Below, in pieces: positions 1 through 10,829 of a stretch of 64,000 nucleotides of DNA. Every line of letters starts with the position of its first letter. The first letter of the stretch is position 1. The DNA comes from Maniola hyperantus (Eukaryota; Arthropoda; Insecta; Lepidoptera; Nymphalidae), in the NCBI RefSeq assembly GCF_902806685.2, contig NC_048554.1:8184001-8248000 (forward strand), written 5' to 3'. The notes below the pieces were generated by a model that worked only from the letters and a program-made list of their open reading frames with translations, was not told the origin of the DNA and searched no databases. The position numbers and the translations under genes are program-made.

Positions 1-75
1 ATTTTAAAGTAACTCCTGAGCGTAGCAAGGGTGTTGCATCTAGAATCCTGAGTCAAGCGCATTACATCCCTTAAG

Positions 76-90
76 TCGTACTGGATTTTG
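76..90 (+). other. Possible further 15-bp microexon upstream
   Basis: A 15-bp segment lies between a CTTAAG acceptor and a GGTACA donor. It has the same phase 1-1 layout as the firm exons of the gene at 348-2768 and is open in that phase. Its length and flanks alone are weak evidence. It could equally be intron. Confidence 0.15.
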
Positions 91-347
91 GTACAACTTT
101 CAGATTATAGAATCTTTTCATGCAATTTATGTATTTTTCAATACAACATATAACTTCAGGTTTAAAGTCTGACCTTAAAATTCCAAACAGAACAAGTTAG
201 AATAGTCAACATATTCAGTTTTATTAGTGCTTACATAGTTTTACTGTCTGATAGTAAAAACTGTTGCCTAATTATTCACTTCCTTTCGAAAAGAGATGTA
301 TGCATCATGCAAGATCCATATGATAAAGATAGGGCATGGTTTTGCAG

Positions 348-2768
348 GTCCTCTCGTGAAAGTATATAAAAAAAGTTATTCAGGACGTAAATTTAGATTT
401 ATAAGATTCTTGATAAAACACTCCACAAAACTCGCAAGGTGTCTTGAGATGGGGCACCCGATAGATGTGATGTTGAACTCTTTATCGTTCACTTATAGGC
501 AATACGAGCTAAGATATTTAATAATCTGATGTAATATTCAAATTAGGATATTTCATGACTTGATTCACACGAAATAATCACGTATGGTATGAAAACATTT
601 ACGATTTCCTGTATGAACAAAGTTTATTGCAACGTAATCTGTAACAAATTTACCTCTACATTTTATTGCTTCATTTCAAGTAGATTTAAGGTTATAGGTA
701 TGCGAATAGTCGAATAAAATGTATGCAATATTTAATTTGATTGTCGTGGCTAAATTTTTTCATAAATCCAAATGCTATCGAGCCCGTAAGTTATAGTAAA
801 TCCAAAATTGTAAAAATACAGTCCATAATATTATTGTTACTATGTTGACTATAAAATACTTATGCTATGGAGTCGTTGATCGATTGACATTAAGTTTAGA
901 AAAATTGCAACATCATCAATGTGAAGGGTAAATAAAATTGGAACCTAATGTGTCCTCTTTGAGACTCGAGATAGTTGTATATCAACAAGTAGGTACTGAT
1001 CCAGAATGTCTTCTACTAAATTTAGATCAATATGATCATTACAGGTGATAACAAGTTGAAAGCTAATGAAATAGAAAATAATATGAAGATGATAATAAAA
1101 CCAATCAAAAAGTTGTCTGGTAAGTAATTTTTTTTAAATCTTGGTGGCCTATCCGCAAAACAGTCTAAAAATCTAATTATTGCTATCATGCAAACAACTG
1201 CATCAAAATTGAAGTAAATGGAAAGAAAACTTATTTCCCCAAACGCTTATTATACCATCTCTAACTCATCGTGAGTAAAAAAATATAAATGGATTAAACC
1301 ATGATGAAAAGTAATCATTTCCAGGTATATTTCCAAACCATGATATCGAAATGCAATTCGACATAGAGCAGACGCTATATCATCCGACTGAACGAGTTGG
1401 GCTAGTAAAATCGCACAATCAAGTACAGCTATATAATTCAGCCTATCCGAATAGCCCAGCCAAAACTAATGCTTTCAGAAGTCTAAATGGAAGAGAAAGA
1501 TCCTCCGCGCCTTTGTCTATGAAACCAGAAGCAATCACTTTTCAAAAGGAACTACCAATACGTGGAATAAGTAGGAGCCTAATAGAATAATTTAAACAAT
1601 TTATTAGTAATCATACGCAAATTACTTAAATTTCTGTATTTAATCAGAAAATAATGCATCACAAATATTTTTTAGGAAGATCAAACGACGTAACTAGTAA
1701 GTATCTTCATTTTTCTAATATTTTTGAAATTACTCACAGTTAATATGACTGACGCGAATATGAAATTTACTCAAACTATAGCAAATTCTGCATCATCTGC
1801 GGCCGTAACTACAACAACGCTTCTATCCACTTTAGGTATTTTTATAATAATTATTCCAATATTTTTTTGATTAGATAAGTTGTTACTTATATAATATTTT
1901 TTTTATTAGATGTAGGGCAGTACTGACTAATTGACTAGGTATATTCTAATACAGGTCCTGATAAACAAATAGTTTACATGAAAGATTTGAAAAATGCATT
2001 GGACAAACTTGAAAATAAACTATTGTTGAGTAAGTAACATAAAGTTAATGAACTTAATGCTATTGTGAAAATATTTTCTAGTTGCGTTTAATATTCAGAC
2101 GTTCCATCAAACGATGGTTCACCCGAATCACCCTTTGTTGAAAAAAGGTTTGTGGGTGGCTTTAGGTGATACTTTAGGACATTTTAATTTTCTGTAAACT
2201 TTTTTTTTATATTACACACATGATTATTTGTTGCAGGAATCAAAGATGGAAGTGAGTTTTTGTGGGAATTATATAACTTATTGTAACTGAAAGACTTAAA
2301 TAATTAAATTTCGATTAAAATTGTTCATTTTCTAGAATATTGTAATAATCAACAAGAAACAAAAAATGAGTTGCCACTAACTTCAAAAATAAGTCTTGAC
2401 AATCCAACACTGTTGAGTATGTTTGATACCTACTTTAAAGAAAAGTAAGTATAGTAGGTGACATTTCGAGATGGCAATCGGGGTGGGGAAGCCCCGCACA
2501 CCCGCACAGCCCCTGCGCTAAGCCGGTGCGGGATAGCACGGGTGACGTGCGCGTATGCGGGGCGGTGGCGGGGCGTCTCCTGCCTCATACCCTAATAGCT
2601 ATCTCGACCTGTCGCGTACTATAGGTATAACCTTTCATTAAAAATGAGCAAATCATGATAAATAATCTCAATAATAATAATCACATTATTTCAGATGAGC
2701 CATTGCAGAAAGAATCAAAGCCAAGCGATGAAGATTTGAACTGGTTAAAAATCAAGCTTCCAGTTTAA
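348..2768 (+). CDS. Microexon gene, 3' part (unrecognised product, 5' incomplete)
   Basis: Ten exons are read from AG/GT boundaries: 348-386, 1045-1119, 1325-1570, 1676-1696, 1740-1835, 1955-2029, 2082-2147, 2237-2251, 2336-2416 and 2695-2768. Internal lengths are 39, 75, 246, 21, 96, 75, 66, 15, 81 bp, all divisible by three. Every junction is phase 1, so one frame of about 261 residues runs through to TAA at 2766-2768. Donors are mostly GTAAGT/GTATGT/GTGAGT-like; most acceptors follow a T-rich run. One intron (1697-1739) is only 43 nt. The protein is rich in Lys, Asn, Leu and Ser; no domain, membrane segment or signal peptide is visible, but the N terminus is missing. Several exons end in a Leu-Leu motif (LLSTL, KLLL, HPLLKK, NPTLL), suggesting related exons. 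I do not recognise the family. The chance that nine consecutive exons share phase and stay open is small, so the gene call is firmer than any function. Boundaries of exons 348-386 and 1676-1696 are least certain. Confidence 0.72.
2450..2626. mobile_element. GC-rich foldback element, family A, in the last intron
   Basis: The element runs between TATAGTA and TACTATA ends. It has degenerate inverted ends of the type ACGCGACAGGTCGAGATGGC and a very GC-rich interior made of inverted CCCGCAC/GTGCGGG words. It sits wholly inside the intron 2417-2694 of the microexon gene. Family A occurs seven more times in the window. It has no coding capacity, so it is a non-autonomous DNA element (MITE-like). Confidence 0.75.
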
Positions 2769-2793
2769 GATTTATCTAATAGAAAAGTATAAT

Positions 2794-2799
2794 AATAAA
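2794..2799 (+). other. Polyadenylation signal of the microexon gene
   Basis: AATAAA lies 26 bp after the stop codon of the gene ending at 2768. It gives a very short 3' UTR, consistent with a complete 3' end. Confidence 0.5.
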
Positions 2800-3130
2800 T
2801 TTCTAACTCTAAATAAGTACCTATGAAATCTTATCCACGAGTAAAGCTCGGGTAAATTCTCATTTTCGTCAATAGTTCTATGAGAACGGAATCGGGTTTT
2901 TTTAAGGTATTTGGTAAGGTTTTATATGAAATCATTTTCGTTGATTGATAGGGGACGTATTGGATTTACGGGGGGTTCCTTAATGTATTCCATTTCATCG
3001 GAATACTGAATTTAATTTCTTATCGTTTGTCACCTGCATGCGGCATAAGCATCGACATGGTTCTTGACTAATCGGTATTCCGGTTGCGGGGAGTCCCCGC
3101 ATCCCCTGCACCACAATAAATATCAGTTAG
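2800..3130. other. Intergenic sequence after the microexon gene
   Basis: No gene or firm repeat was recognised. A short GC-rich palindromic patch (GCGGGGAGTCCCCGC, 3087-3101) recalls the interior of foldback family A and may be a remnant. Confidence 0.3.
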
Positions 3131-3149
3131 GGTCAGATCTTGCACTTTT

Positions 3150-3300
3150 GTGAAAATTTGTAATTTTGCTTTTTAAAATTTATAATTTTAACAATTTTTG
3201 TAAGTATGTTTATGTTAGTTAGTACTCGTAGTTTAATTAGTGTAATTGGGCTTTATGGCCGTTCTAATTAAATAATAAATAAATAAATAATAATAATTAA
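3150..3300 (+). mobile_element. 3' tail of a non-LTR retrotransposon
   Basis: The sequence CTTTATGGCCGTTCTAATTA followed by a run of AATAAATA repeats resembles the 3' UTR and simple A-rich tail of lepidopteran LINEs. No coding part is left. The class was not determined. Confidence 0.45.
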
Positions 3301-3845
3301 AAAACAAATTAAAATGATTACGATGATTTAGGTAACTAATAGCCTTACTATAAACTACTACTTACTAACTTCATAGTCGGAAAGAAAACCTATCGTCGTT
3401 GAAATACGTGATAGTTTCTATTACATTATTTTAATACCCTATATTTATTTATGTTCGGAATAATTAACTACGGTACTTGTTTTGAAAACTATTTCGATTT
3501 AATTATGTACCAAAACAAGATTAATTTAAACACTGTGCAAATGAAATACCACTTGCCAAAACTTAATAAGTAGGTATAAGTATTTCGGTGTAGGTAGCCA
3601 TGCCAATGCTATTTAAATTACGTATCTTTGACACTGCAATTTTTTACATAAATTAGTTTAGCATTCCAGCCTAAAACAAAGAATGTTACTTTCAAGGACT
3701 TTAGAGTACATTATTGAAACACTGTCGGTAGAATCACTAAATCAAACAATGACCGCACAAAGTCTAATCAATTAGTTGGGGCACAGACCCGAGACTGCGA
3801 CAAAATGTCTCCTCAAAAAAGTTATTGAGGTAGGTTAAAGTAGGT
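3301..3845. other. No feature recognised
   Basis: AT-rich sequence with no open frame, tRNA or repeat that I could identify. Confidence 0.4.
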
Positions 3846-3849
3846 AAGG

Positions 3850-4085
3850 TAAGGTATTGAAAAACTCATAGTCACTGGTAAGATCGAAAGAAAGAGACCC
3901 CGCGGACATAGCCCCAGGCGCGAGTTGGTCACACCAAATAAAAAAAAGCGGTTAACACGCCTATTGCCATGTGGATTGCATGCATCGCATGCAATACACG
4001 TGCCAGGAAATATGGCAGAACAGAACATCGTAGCAAAGATCACATCGAACAGGAGCCACGATCCTCCAAGTTAAGGGAGCGACGC
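3850..4085 (+). pseudogene. LINE ORF2 C-terminal remnant (RTE-like)
   Basis: Translation gives GKIERKRPRGHSP and, after a frameshift near 3940, AVNTPI followed by NTRARK. This matches the layout of the C terminus of RTE-like reverse transcriptases, where a GKxxGxRxRGRSPxRWxDQ motif precedes an Arg/Trp-rich stretch. The frame is broken and 5' truncated. The long reverse-strand frame over the same bases is a shadow of it. Confidence 0.55.
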
Positions 4086-4740
4086 AGGAAGAAGAAAGTC
4101 ACTGCAAAACGAGTGGGCCAATCTGAAGTTGCATAATGGCGGTGTGCGCAGGACTATGGTAGGCCTAAGGATTTGATACACAAGCCCGGCTGAGATTGTT
4201 TTTAACAATGCGCAGTCGTGAGCCTCGTGTTCAGACTGGACTACATGTTTTGCGAAAACTTTAAAATCCTGTTAATAAATCCTAGAATATTTTTTACCAA
4301 AAGCAGATTTCGTTTTTTGTTAACCATTGTGTGAGCTTTAATTCAACAATTTTAACAAACCAGTTAAATCAATGTAAATAAATATGTTAAAGGTGGTTAT
4401 TCTAATGCGTAGGTATGCTTGTTTTGTAAACCAATTTTACGTAGGTATAAAATGAAATGAAAGGAAGAATAATACGTTATGCATCGGAAACTTCTTATCT
4501 AAATATTATAATAACAATGCTTTATTATTGTAAAGTTTTACTCATATTATTGTCTGAAGTCTGCACTATGCCGCTCTTGCACAAGTGCAATTATTTACAG
4601 CGCTTGACCTCAGAGTCACGGCACAAAAAAATTAACCATAAGAAATATTTATGGTTATCGCCAAATGTTTCCACATAGATGATTGAGACGTCCAACTATG
4701 GTTAATGGTTATTGAATTTGAGGTCGCTACTTCATTTTTG
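4086..4740. other. No feature recognised
   Basis: The first 150 bp may be the decayed 3' UTR of the LINE remnant upstream. The rest is AT-rich without visible structure. A 73-codon frame at 4457-4678 has no coding character. Confidence 0.35.
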
Positions 4741-4744
4741 ATGA

Positions 4745-4795
4745 AGCTTTTAGAGTTCCGTACCCAAAGGACCCTATTCTATTACTTAGCATCCG
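4745..4795 (-). repeat. Fragment of repeat family G (GGGTTCCGTAC)
   Basis: GAGTTCCGTACCCAAAGGACC and the following CCCTATTCTATTACTTAGC match the end of family G, whose full copy is at 41311-41738. A similar truncated piece is at 53128-53225. Confidence 0.4.
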
Positions 4796-4796
4796 C

Positions 4797-4930
4797 TGTC
4801 CGGCCGTCTCCGTGTTGGGGACAATACGCAGACAAACTTTCAGCTTTTATAACATAACGAAGCTCTGGCACGCGCTGGCTCTTAGTCCACAAACTCATGT
4901 TACAATTGACATTTAGTATGTTTATATAAA
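4797..4930 (+). repeat. Repeat family H (GGGGACAATACGCAGA)
   Basis: This stretch shares GGGGACAATACGCAGA, ACTTTCAGCTTTTATAA and CTGGCACGCGCTGGCTCTTA with copies near 12.55-12.65 kb and 43.06-43.16 kb. Its class is unknown; no tRNA promoter boxes or long terminal repeats were seen. Confidence 0.5.
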
Positions 4931-5169
4931 ATTGTTGATGTAAGCAATTTGCTGTGGGCTTGGTATTCCTCACAAAGGCTAATATTTAATTGCAACGTTA
5001 GTTATTCGGTCGCGCGATACCGATCTGCGTTGGAGGTCACTAGAGCACTGAGCCTTTGAGCAATCAGTTTGCATAAGTTTGTCGTGATTTAGATTTACTG
5101 TTTATATCTTATTAATTGTTTATAAATACATACTAATAAAACATAAAAGCGATATGCATATCAAGATTC

Positions 5170-5245
5170 GTGCCTGGTAGAAGAGAAGGATTTGCGCAAG
5201 AGTTCTCCAGGTCGCCAAATACCCAAATGGTTGGACGATAAGGGG
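5170..5245 (+). pseudogene. Possible LINE ORF2 scrap
   Basis: The translation SPGRQIPKWLDD resembles the GRPxxRWxDD motif at the C terminus of RTE-like LINE proteins. The piece is too short to classify. Confidence 0.25.
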
Positions 5246-5260
5246 TATATTATATACGAT

Positions 5261-5382
5261 GCTAGCTGATGCCCGTGACTTCGTTCGCGTGGAATTAGGT
5301 TTTTAAAAATCCTGTGGGAACTCTTTGATTTTCACAGACAGACAGACAGACACACTTTCGTATTTATACTATTAGTATGGAT
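5261..5382 (-). mobile_element. Hel-1 (Lep1-like) Helitron, internally deleted
   Basis: Read on the minus strand, it begins ATCCATACTAATA, passes a CTGTCTGTCTGTC run and ends in a GC-rich tract followed by CATCAGCTAGC. The start ATC(C) and end CTAG match Helitron rules. The copy is much shorter than the roughly 225-bp copies at 49.8 and 58.3 kb. Non-autonomous. Confidence 0.7.
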
Positions 5383-6410
5383 ATGGATAATATTATTAGT
5401 ATAGATGATACTACCTAAAAGCACCCAAAAGTGATAAACACCCTATCAGGTAAAAAAACATCGTTTTTAATTAGATCACCTAATAAAAAGTATGCGTCGA
5501 ACATAATAATTATAACCTACATATAAACAGGTCGATGACCTTCTCCTTTTTTGACCTATGTCAAAAACAACCGTAAAATCTTTACGTAATAATACAGTAC
5601 ATCAATATTTCATTCTAATCAATCGCACCTCGTGAACGCTTCAATTAAAAACTAATTTGAAATAAACGGCTATATAAACTGTCTATAGCATAATCGTAGG
5701 ATAAAAAACATGCATTTTAATTGACTACGCAGCGTGTGGTTCTGTAATTTTATACCAGTTTCCAAACTAACGAGTCGATATTGTAATAGTAACCATTTTA
5801 GTATGACCCTTTGTAGCTTCTATGCTAATACATAGAAGGGGCTCGTTTGTAATAATATGATTAAGTATGGTTAAAGCAATAAGTGGATACTAAGTATAAA
5901 AATTATCTATGAGTTATTCGATTTCAGTAAAGTGCTTCACATCTTCAAAACAACAGTGTAAACACAACTCACACTGCCAGAGCTGAGACGCGGTGTCTTC
6001 CTTGATAATAATTCAAACTATAATTTTTTATGTACCTTTACATTTTTTACATACTTTTGCATAACGGCGGTGGCACCTAGCTTACTTATGAGCTTATTTA
6101 GGTGTCCCCTTTTAAGTACCTACAAGTTTTAAAGCTAATTTAGTTTTTTAAGTATATCAAATAATACTTAAGTTAATCGACCTGAATAAAGCGATTTTAA
6201 ATATTTATTATAAAATATTGCCTAATTGGTTAGTAAAATTGATTTATTAATGTGTAATTAACAAAATTTTAAGCAATAAATTGTACACGTACCTAATACG
6301 AAGGTTGCTGCGGTGGTGCCCAATGCTAGAGTACATTGATAAATCGCAATGCAAAAGCCTGAACTTAATTATTAGGCATAGATTAGATATTTCCCTTACC
6401 TATTTATTAC
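5383..6410. other. Mostly unannotated AT-rich stretch
   Basis: No gene is visible. The part 6030-6215 ends in CCTGAATAAAGCG and an A-rich tract, and might be the 3' end of an old retroposed transcript, but nothing confirms this. Confidence 0.3.
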
Positions 6411-6411
6411 C

Positions 6412-6545
6412 TGCCAAGAGGTGACCTAATGGTTAGGACATCACTTGTTTTAACGGAAACTTGTAAGGAATAGGAAACTTGCAAGCCTGAAAGTTCCTCA
6501 TAATATTCTCAAAGGTGTGTGAAGTCTGCCGATCTAAATGAGTTG
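6412..6545 (+). mobile_element. Degenerate Metulj-like SINE
   Basis: AGAGGTGACCTAATGGTTAG is a tRNA-type A-box head. CTCATAATATTCTCAAAGG and GTGTGTGAAGTCTGCC match the body of the SINE copies at 25.2 and 59.5 kb. The B-box part is lost. Confidence 0.5.
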
Positions 6546-7430
6546 TTATGTCATATGCCACCACGGAATTACAATTTCCACTTCCATCATCAGAGATGGA
6601 AAAAAGTTACATGATCATTTTCAATTGATATCCAAACAACAGTTTTTCCTAAAATCTTATCTCAATTAGATTAGTTACTGCGTTTCAGGAAATAACTGAA
6701 AAATCTGTTACGTACCGAATTCGATGGAAAGACAACAACCTGCTAAGTACTACAAGTCAACCTAAGAAAATGCTTTTAAAAAAGACCATTGAGAATTTTT
6801 TGCATTTTCTGGTAGATATTTGTGCCTCAAAACTTAAGTACTGTTACAAATAAACGTATTTTACAAGTGCATTTGTTGCTGCAATAAAAGATCATTAATT
6901 TAACTGTGATTTGGGTGATTTGCTAATCAATTGAAAAATACGCTAACTAGGCGTAACGCCTAACTAGCGACATTTCTTATCTTATTTAGAAATAAACTAA
7001 ATACGCAGACACAACTAGACTTTTTAGGTATTCCCAAATTAAACAAAAAGAAGTCAAAAAGTCGTGTAAAAAGTCCTAGAGGTCACCTTACACTGGTCAA
7101 AATAAAATTGACTAGCAACTAATACTGAAAGTGTAACGCTTTAAAAGAATAACCTTGCCAAACTTTACAAAGGCGTCTGCTAGTCATTCGATCTATTTTA
7201 GTATTAAAGTTTTTAGTGGTTTTTTTTTTAGTTATCTACTTATTAACTAGCTCTGTATCCAGATGGTAGCAGTGCTTAGGTTATAATTATACTATAAATT
7301 CTGATTTTTGTCACTGTGCTTGGTGCTGATATAATATTTTGATTTCTTTGTATTTATGAGTATGTTCTTTACTTCATAATAGGTACATTTTCATAATTAA
7401 AGACATTAATTATTATTTTTAGTAGTAGGT
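6546..7430. other. No feature recognised
   Basis: AT-rich sequence with no supported gene or repeat. Confidence 0.4.
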
Positions 7431-7434
7431 TTTG

Positions 7435-7736
7435 ACGACCTCCCTGGCGCAGTGGTGGCCGCTGTGGTCTTATTAGTGGGAGGTTCCGGGTTCGATTTCT
7501 GACAAGGGGGGGGGGACAATTTTATAGTTTCTAAATCTCTGGTCTGGTCTGATAGGAGGCTTCGGCGGTGGCTAGTTACTACCCTTACAGCATTCCGGTA
7601 CGATGCTGTGTAGAAACAATATTTATTAAAACTGCAATACACCGTCCAGTTCAGCTCGCTTCCATCTGCATCGTCACTTACCACTAGGTGAGGTTGCAGT
7701 CAAGGGCTTACTTGAATCTACGAAAAGCCTACTTTT
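7435..7736 (+). mobile_element. tRNA-derived SINE
   Basis: The head CTCCCTGGCGCAGTGGTGG carries an A-box-like sequence and GGTTCCGGGTTCGATTTCTG a B box, as in RNA polymerase III promoters of tRNA genes. The body (CATTCCGGTACGATGCTGTG) and tail (AGGTGAGGTTGCAGTCAAGG) match the better copy at 35611-35949. The tail also matches LINE-derived tails at 8.4, 45.0 and 62.7 kb, suggesting mobilisation by a partner LINE. Confidence 0.7.
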
Positions 7737-7768
7737 AATAATAAATGGTTCCTAAACCATTTATTATT
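7737..7768. repeat. Perfect 14-bp hairpin
   Basis: AATAATAAATGGTT and AACCATTTATTATT flank a 4-nt loop exactly at the junction between the SINE upstream and the LINE remnant downstream. Confidence 0.6.
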
Positions 7769-7872
7769 CTTCTTCACTTTTGGCAGAGTGATCGTGGCTA
7801 TAAATTGCCCTTTACTGCTGTTCGTGCGATCTCCTTCCAGCGACTTCTGTTGGTGGCATTACGCGTTTACAT
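7769..7872 (-). pseudogene. LINE ORF2 C-terminal scrap (RTE-like)
   Basis: The minus-strand translation RNATNRSRWKEIARTA resembles the NRxRWKEI motif near the C terminus of RTE-like LINE proteins. A stop follows shortly after. Only about 30 codons remain. Confidence 0.5.
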
Positions 7873-8430
7873 GTAGAACTAAACAAGGAACTAGTCTAGA
7901 AACTTAATTACACCCATCAAGAATATCGACTTGCATGTATACCTAGTAATATAATAATTGACAGTGATAAGCATTTGTTTCACACATTATTAATTAACAT
8001 CTCTACTAAAACTGACAGAACAAAAAGACATTCATATGGATCATAAGCAGTTTGCGTACCGTTCCGACTTCAATTTAATACAAAACACGTGCAAGTCATT
8101 TTTGGTATGCATTTAATTAATATTATGATTTTAGAGCCTATGTAACCCAGTTTAAAAATATTTGTTATTTGCGTTATGAAGCAATGTATTATTCTTCAAG
8201 TTTGAATTTCAATGCAATCTAGGTAGCAGACATTATTATAGTGCTCAATTATAAGTGCGGGCGCTAACATATCAGCTTTCTCAGTTCCCTTACTCTCATC
8301 GTATAGGCTCTTTGGAAAGCCTGGCGCACTGCAGAAAATTAAGCTCTCTTTTCGTGTTTTATCGCTTTTATAATGGGTACCTAGTGCTCTAAAGAGCTGT
8401 TTGACCTCATTCCACCCTTCTTTTTTTACG
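7873..8430. other. No feature recognised
   Basis: AT-rich, low-copy-looking sequence without supported features. Confidence 0.35.
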
Positions 8431-8432
8431 AT

Positions 8433-8583
8433 TTACCGTTCCGGTACGATGCCATGTACAAACTAAAGAGGCATGAGTTTAATAAAAACTGCCATACCCC
8501 TTCCAGGTTAGCCCGCTTCCATCTTAGACTTACCACCAGGTGAGATTTCGTTCAAGGGCTGACTTGTATCTGAATTATAAAAA
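8433..8583 (+). mobile_element. 5'-truncated SINE/LINE tail
   Basis: CGTTCCGGTACGATGCCATG, CTTCCAGGTTAGCCCGCTTC and CACCAGGTGAGATTTCGTTC match the body and tail of the SINE at 35611-35949. The tRNA-like head is missing, as expected of a truncated retroposed copy. Confidence 0.6.
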
Positions 8584-9564
8584 AATGCGGTTTTCACTAT
8601 CATTGAGAATTGTACTAGAAAGATTTACATTTCTAAAAATTTCCATTTGATCTTAAATCCAGCCGTAGAAAAACGGGGCAAACAGTAGTATCTTGTTGTA
8701 CGTGTTATCCAGACATCAAAGAGCACCCTAAAGCAAAATGGCATAACGCGGCAGTACCTACCTAATATCAGGAGCCACACTGAACTTTAACATTTCCACC
8801 TAGCTGATGTTCTCGACTTTCACGATAAACGGCCAATTTAGAGATGCCTGCCGACCGGGCAGTGTCTCAAGTTAAACTATCTCAATTAGTGCCCAGATGG
8901 ATGACCCCGCAATTTTGTTAGGTTTTACCGAGATTGCAGGTGTTATTAGGTTAAGTGCAATGGGGCGGCGAGGTATAATGGCTAGTGAGGAAAATTATAA
9001 CATCCTTTGTGCATGCCGTAGTTTGATATGACCGGAGATACTCTGTACCTATACTGTAATATTCTTGAAGTGACTTGTACGTTCTGTTTTCCTATCAAAT
9101 AATCCTATAGATCAATTATAGGCTGAATCCTGTAGACCTATATGTTACAATGGTAGGTACTAAAGACATTTTCACTTTAAAATTATGAAGTTTAAAAACC
9201 TTATGAAGCAAATACATGATCCCATTATACGAAGAAATTACAAATTTCAGTCAGTAGCACTAGCAAGTACAGTGACAGATATCAGAAATTATGATTTTCC
9301 TACGAAATATTAAAGGGCAGAAACATTGAGAAAATAATTGAATTAAAAAGTATAGGTACAGTACTTACCCTAATTTTTTTATACAGTGATCTGCAACTAT
9401 CAAAAGCACTCGATCCGCGTAGCTTTTAGATGAGCGAGTGGTAGCTGCTACAAGCCGCACGCGCCGATGATACATGTCCAATTCTATTATTAAGTCTGAG
9501 ATCGTGCTAGTAGTGCTAGTGACAGCGGGCTTTCATTGGATGTAAACTACGCGCTCACCATACA
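8584..9564. other. No feature recognised
   Basis: No open frame or firm repeat. A small GC-rich patch at 9405-9475 (AGCACTCGATCCGCG, then CCGCACGCGCCG) has a faint echo at 10230-10325 and may be a divergent repeat pair. Confidence 0.3.
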
Positions 9565-9725
9565 AAGTGTGCCTGTTTGTCTATTTGTCTGATACCTTTT
9601 CACGGCCCATCTACTTAACTGATGTTGACTTAATTTTTTAAAAATAGCTTGCATCTCGGAGATGAATATAGGCTACTTTTTATCCCAGAAAATCAATTTT
9701 TCACCTAAATCCATGCGCATACAAA
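9565..9725 (+). mobile_element. Hel-1 Helitron fragment
   Basis: CTTTTCACGGCCCATCTACT, GGCTACTTTTTATCCCAGAA and CCTAAATCCATGCGCAT match the body of Hel-1 in order. Both ends are degraded. Confidence 0.5.
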
Positions 9726-9837
9726 GTCACATCCAATATTGTTTAAAACTTTTTTGTTAAAAAAAAGTTGTAGGTATTAATAAATCCCTTTCATTTGCGA
9801 CAAGAGATTTTAGTGCACCGCTCATTCTATACTTACC

Positions 9838-10016
9838 TAGTACGCGACAGGGCGAGATGGCAATCACTGCACGTCACCCGCGCTATCCCGTACCGGGTTA
9901 GCGCGGGGTCTGTGCGGGGCGGCGTCCAGGGGGACGCCCCGCACACTCGCACAGCCCCCGCTGTGGCAGGGGCCACATACTCCAATTGCCATCTCGACCT
10001 TTCGCGTACTATAGGT
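9838..10016. mobile_element. GC-rich foldback element, family A
   Basis: Near-complete copy with ends TAGTACGCGACAGG and CGCGTACTATAGG, GAGATGGCAAT near one end and ATTGCCATCTCGACC near the other, around a GC-rich interior that includes GGGGGACGCCCC. The open frame through this region is a by-product of its low stop-codon content. Confidence 0.75.
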
Positions 10017-10618
10017 AGGTAGCTCGTGTTACGACTCTCGAGTGATTACGACTTTTTCGATGTTTTTAGAACCTTTTGCATGTAGCAAATCAATTATCTC
10101 TAGAACTTACAGCAATAATAAGCCTACACATTTTATTTGTAGAAAGCGACCTCTGCCCATCGCTTCGTTTCCTAAGAATTTCGAAAAGCCTGGCCTTGTC
10201 TACTTGTCTACTTTATATAGGGAACATTTTCAAGTATCAAAAGTATTCGGTCCGTACTCACTTAAGAGAGCGAGCGTGCCGGTGGCGACCGCACCTACTC
10301 GTCGCACGCGCTGCCGCTGCGCAATACTGACCTATTTTTCATTACTTAATAGGTTAGATCGTAGCTTTAGAAATAAATCACTATACCCAAGTTTACCTAC
10401 TAAAAGATAAGATAACCAAAAGATTACCAAGCTCTACATAATTAAATAGTTAGTAGTGTCTGTTAGGTAAAGCCAATAACTACTGTTTTGTAGGTAAATA
10501 ATAATAGAAATAATTAATTATTTACAAGCTTAGTAAAATATATCTTAGCACAAGAAATAAAAATTCATAACATTTGTAAATTAAAATTAATGACGACAAT
10601 TATAATCTTATGGATTTA
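10017..10618. other. No supported gene
   Basis: A 122-codon frame (10042-10410) overlaps the GC-rich patch at 10225-10325. Its product has no recognisable domain and ordinary AT-rich codon use, so I do not call it. Confidence 0.35.
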
Positions 10619-10829
10619 TTAGATATCGCGCCTTTATCCGCGTGGATTTAGGTGTTACGAAAATCCCGTGGGAACGCTTTGATTTTCCGGGATAAAAAGA
10701 AGCCTATGTCCTTCCCCGGGATGTAAACTAACTTTGTACCAAATTTCATGAAAATCGGTTAAATTGTTGGGCCGCGAAAAGCAGACAGACAGACTGACAC
10801 ACTTTCGCATTTATAATATTAGTATGGAT
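10619..10829 (-). mobile_element. Hel-1 (Lep1-like) Helitron
   Basis: On the minus strand it starts ATCCATACTAATATTATAAA, continues through a CTGTCTGTCTG run, GGTACAAAGTTAG and TTATCCCGGAAAATC, and ends near CCACGCGG. The CTAG terminus has mutated. Confidence 0.7.

Noticed and set aside
1351..1590. Single-exon reading of the 79-codon frame
   Set aside because: The frame stays open upstream into 1325 and through the phase-1 junction; the apparent stop at 1588 lies beyond a GTAGGAG donor, so it is better explained as exon 3 of the microexon gene.
10042..10410. 122-codon open frame, the longest in the window
   Set aside because: No recognisable domain, overlaps a GC-rich low-stop patch, and a second overlapping frame exists over the same bases.
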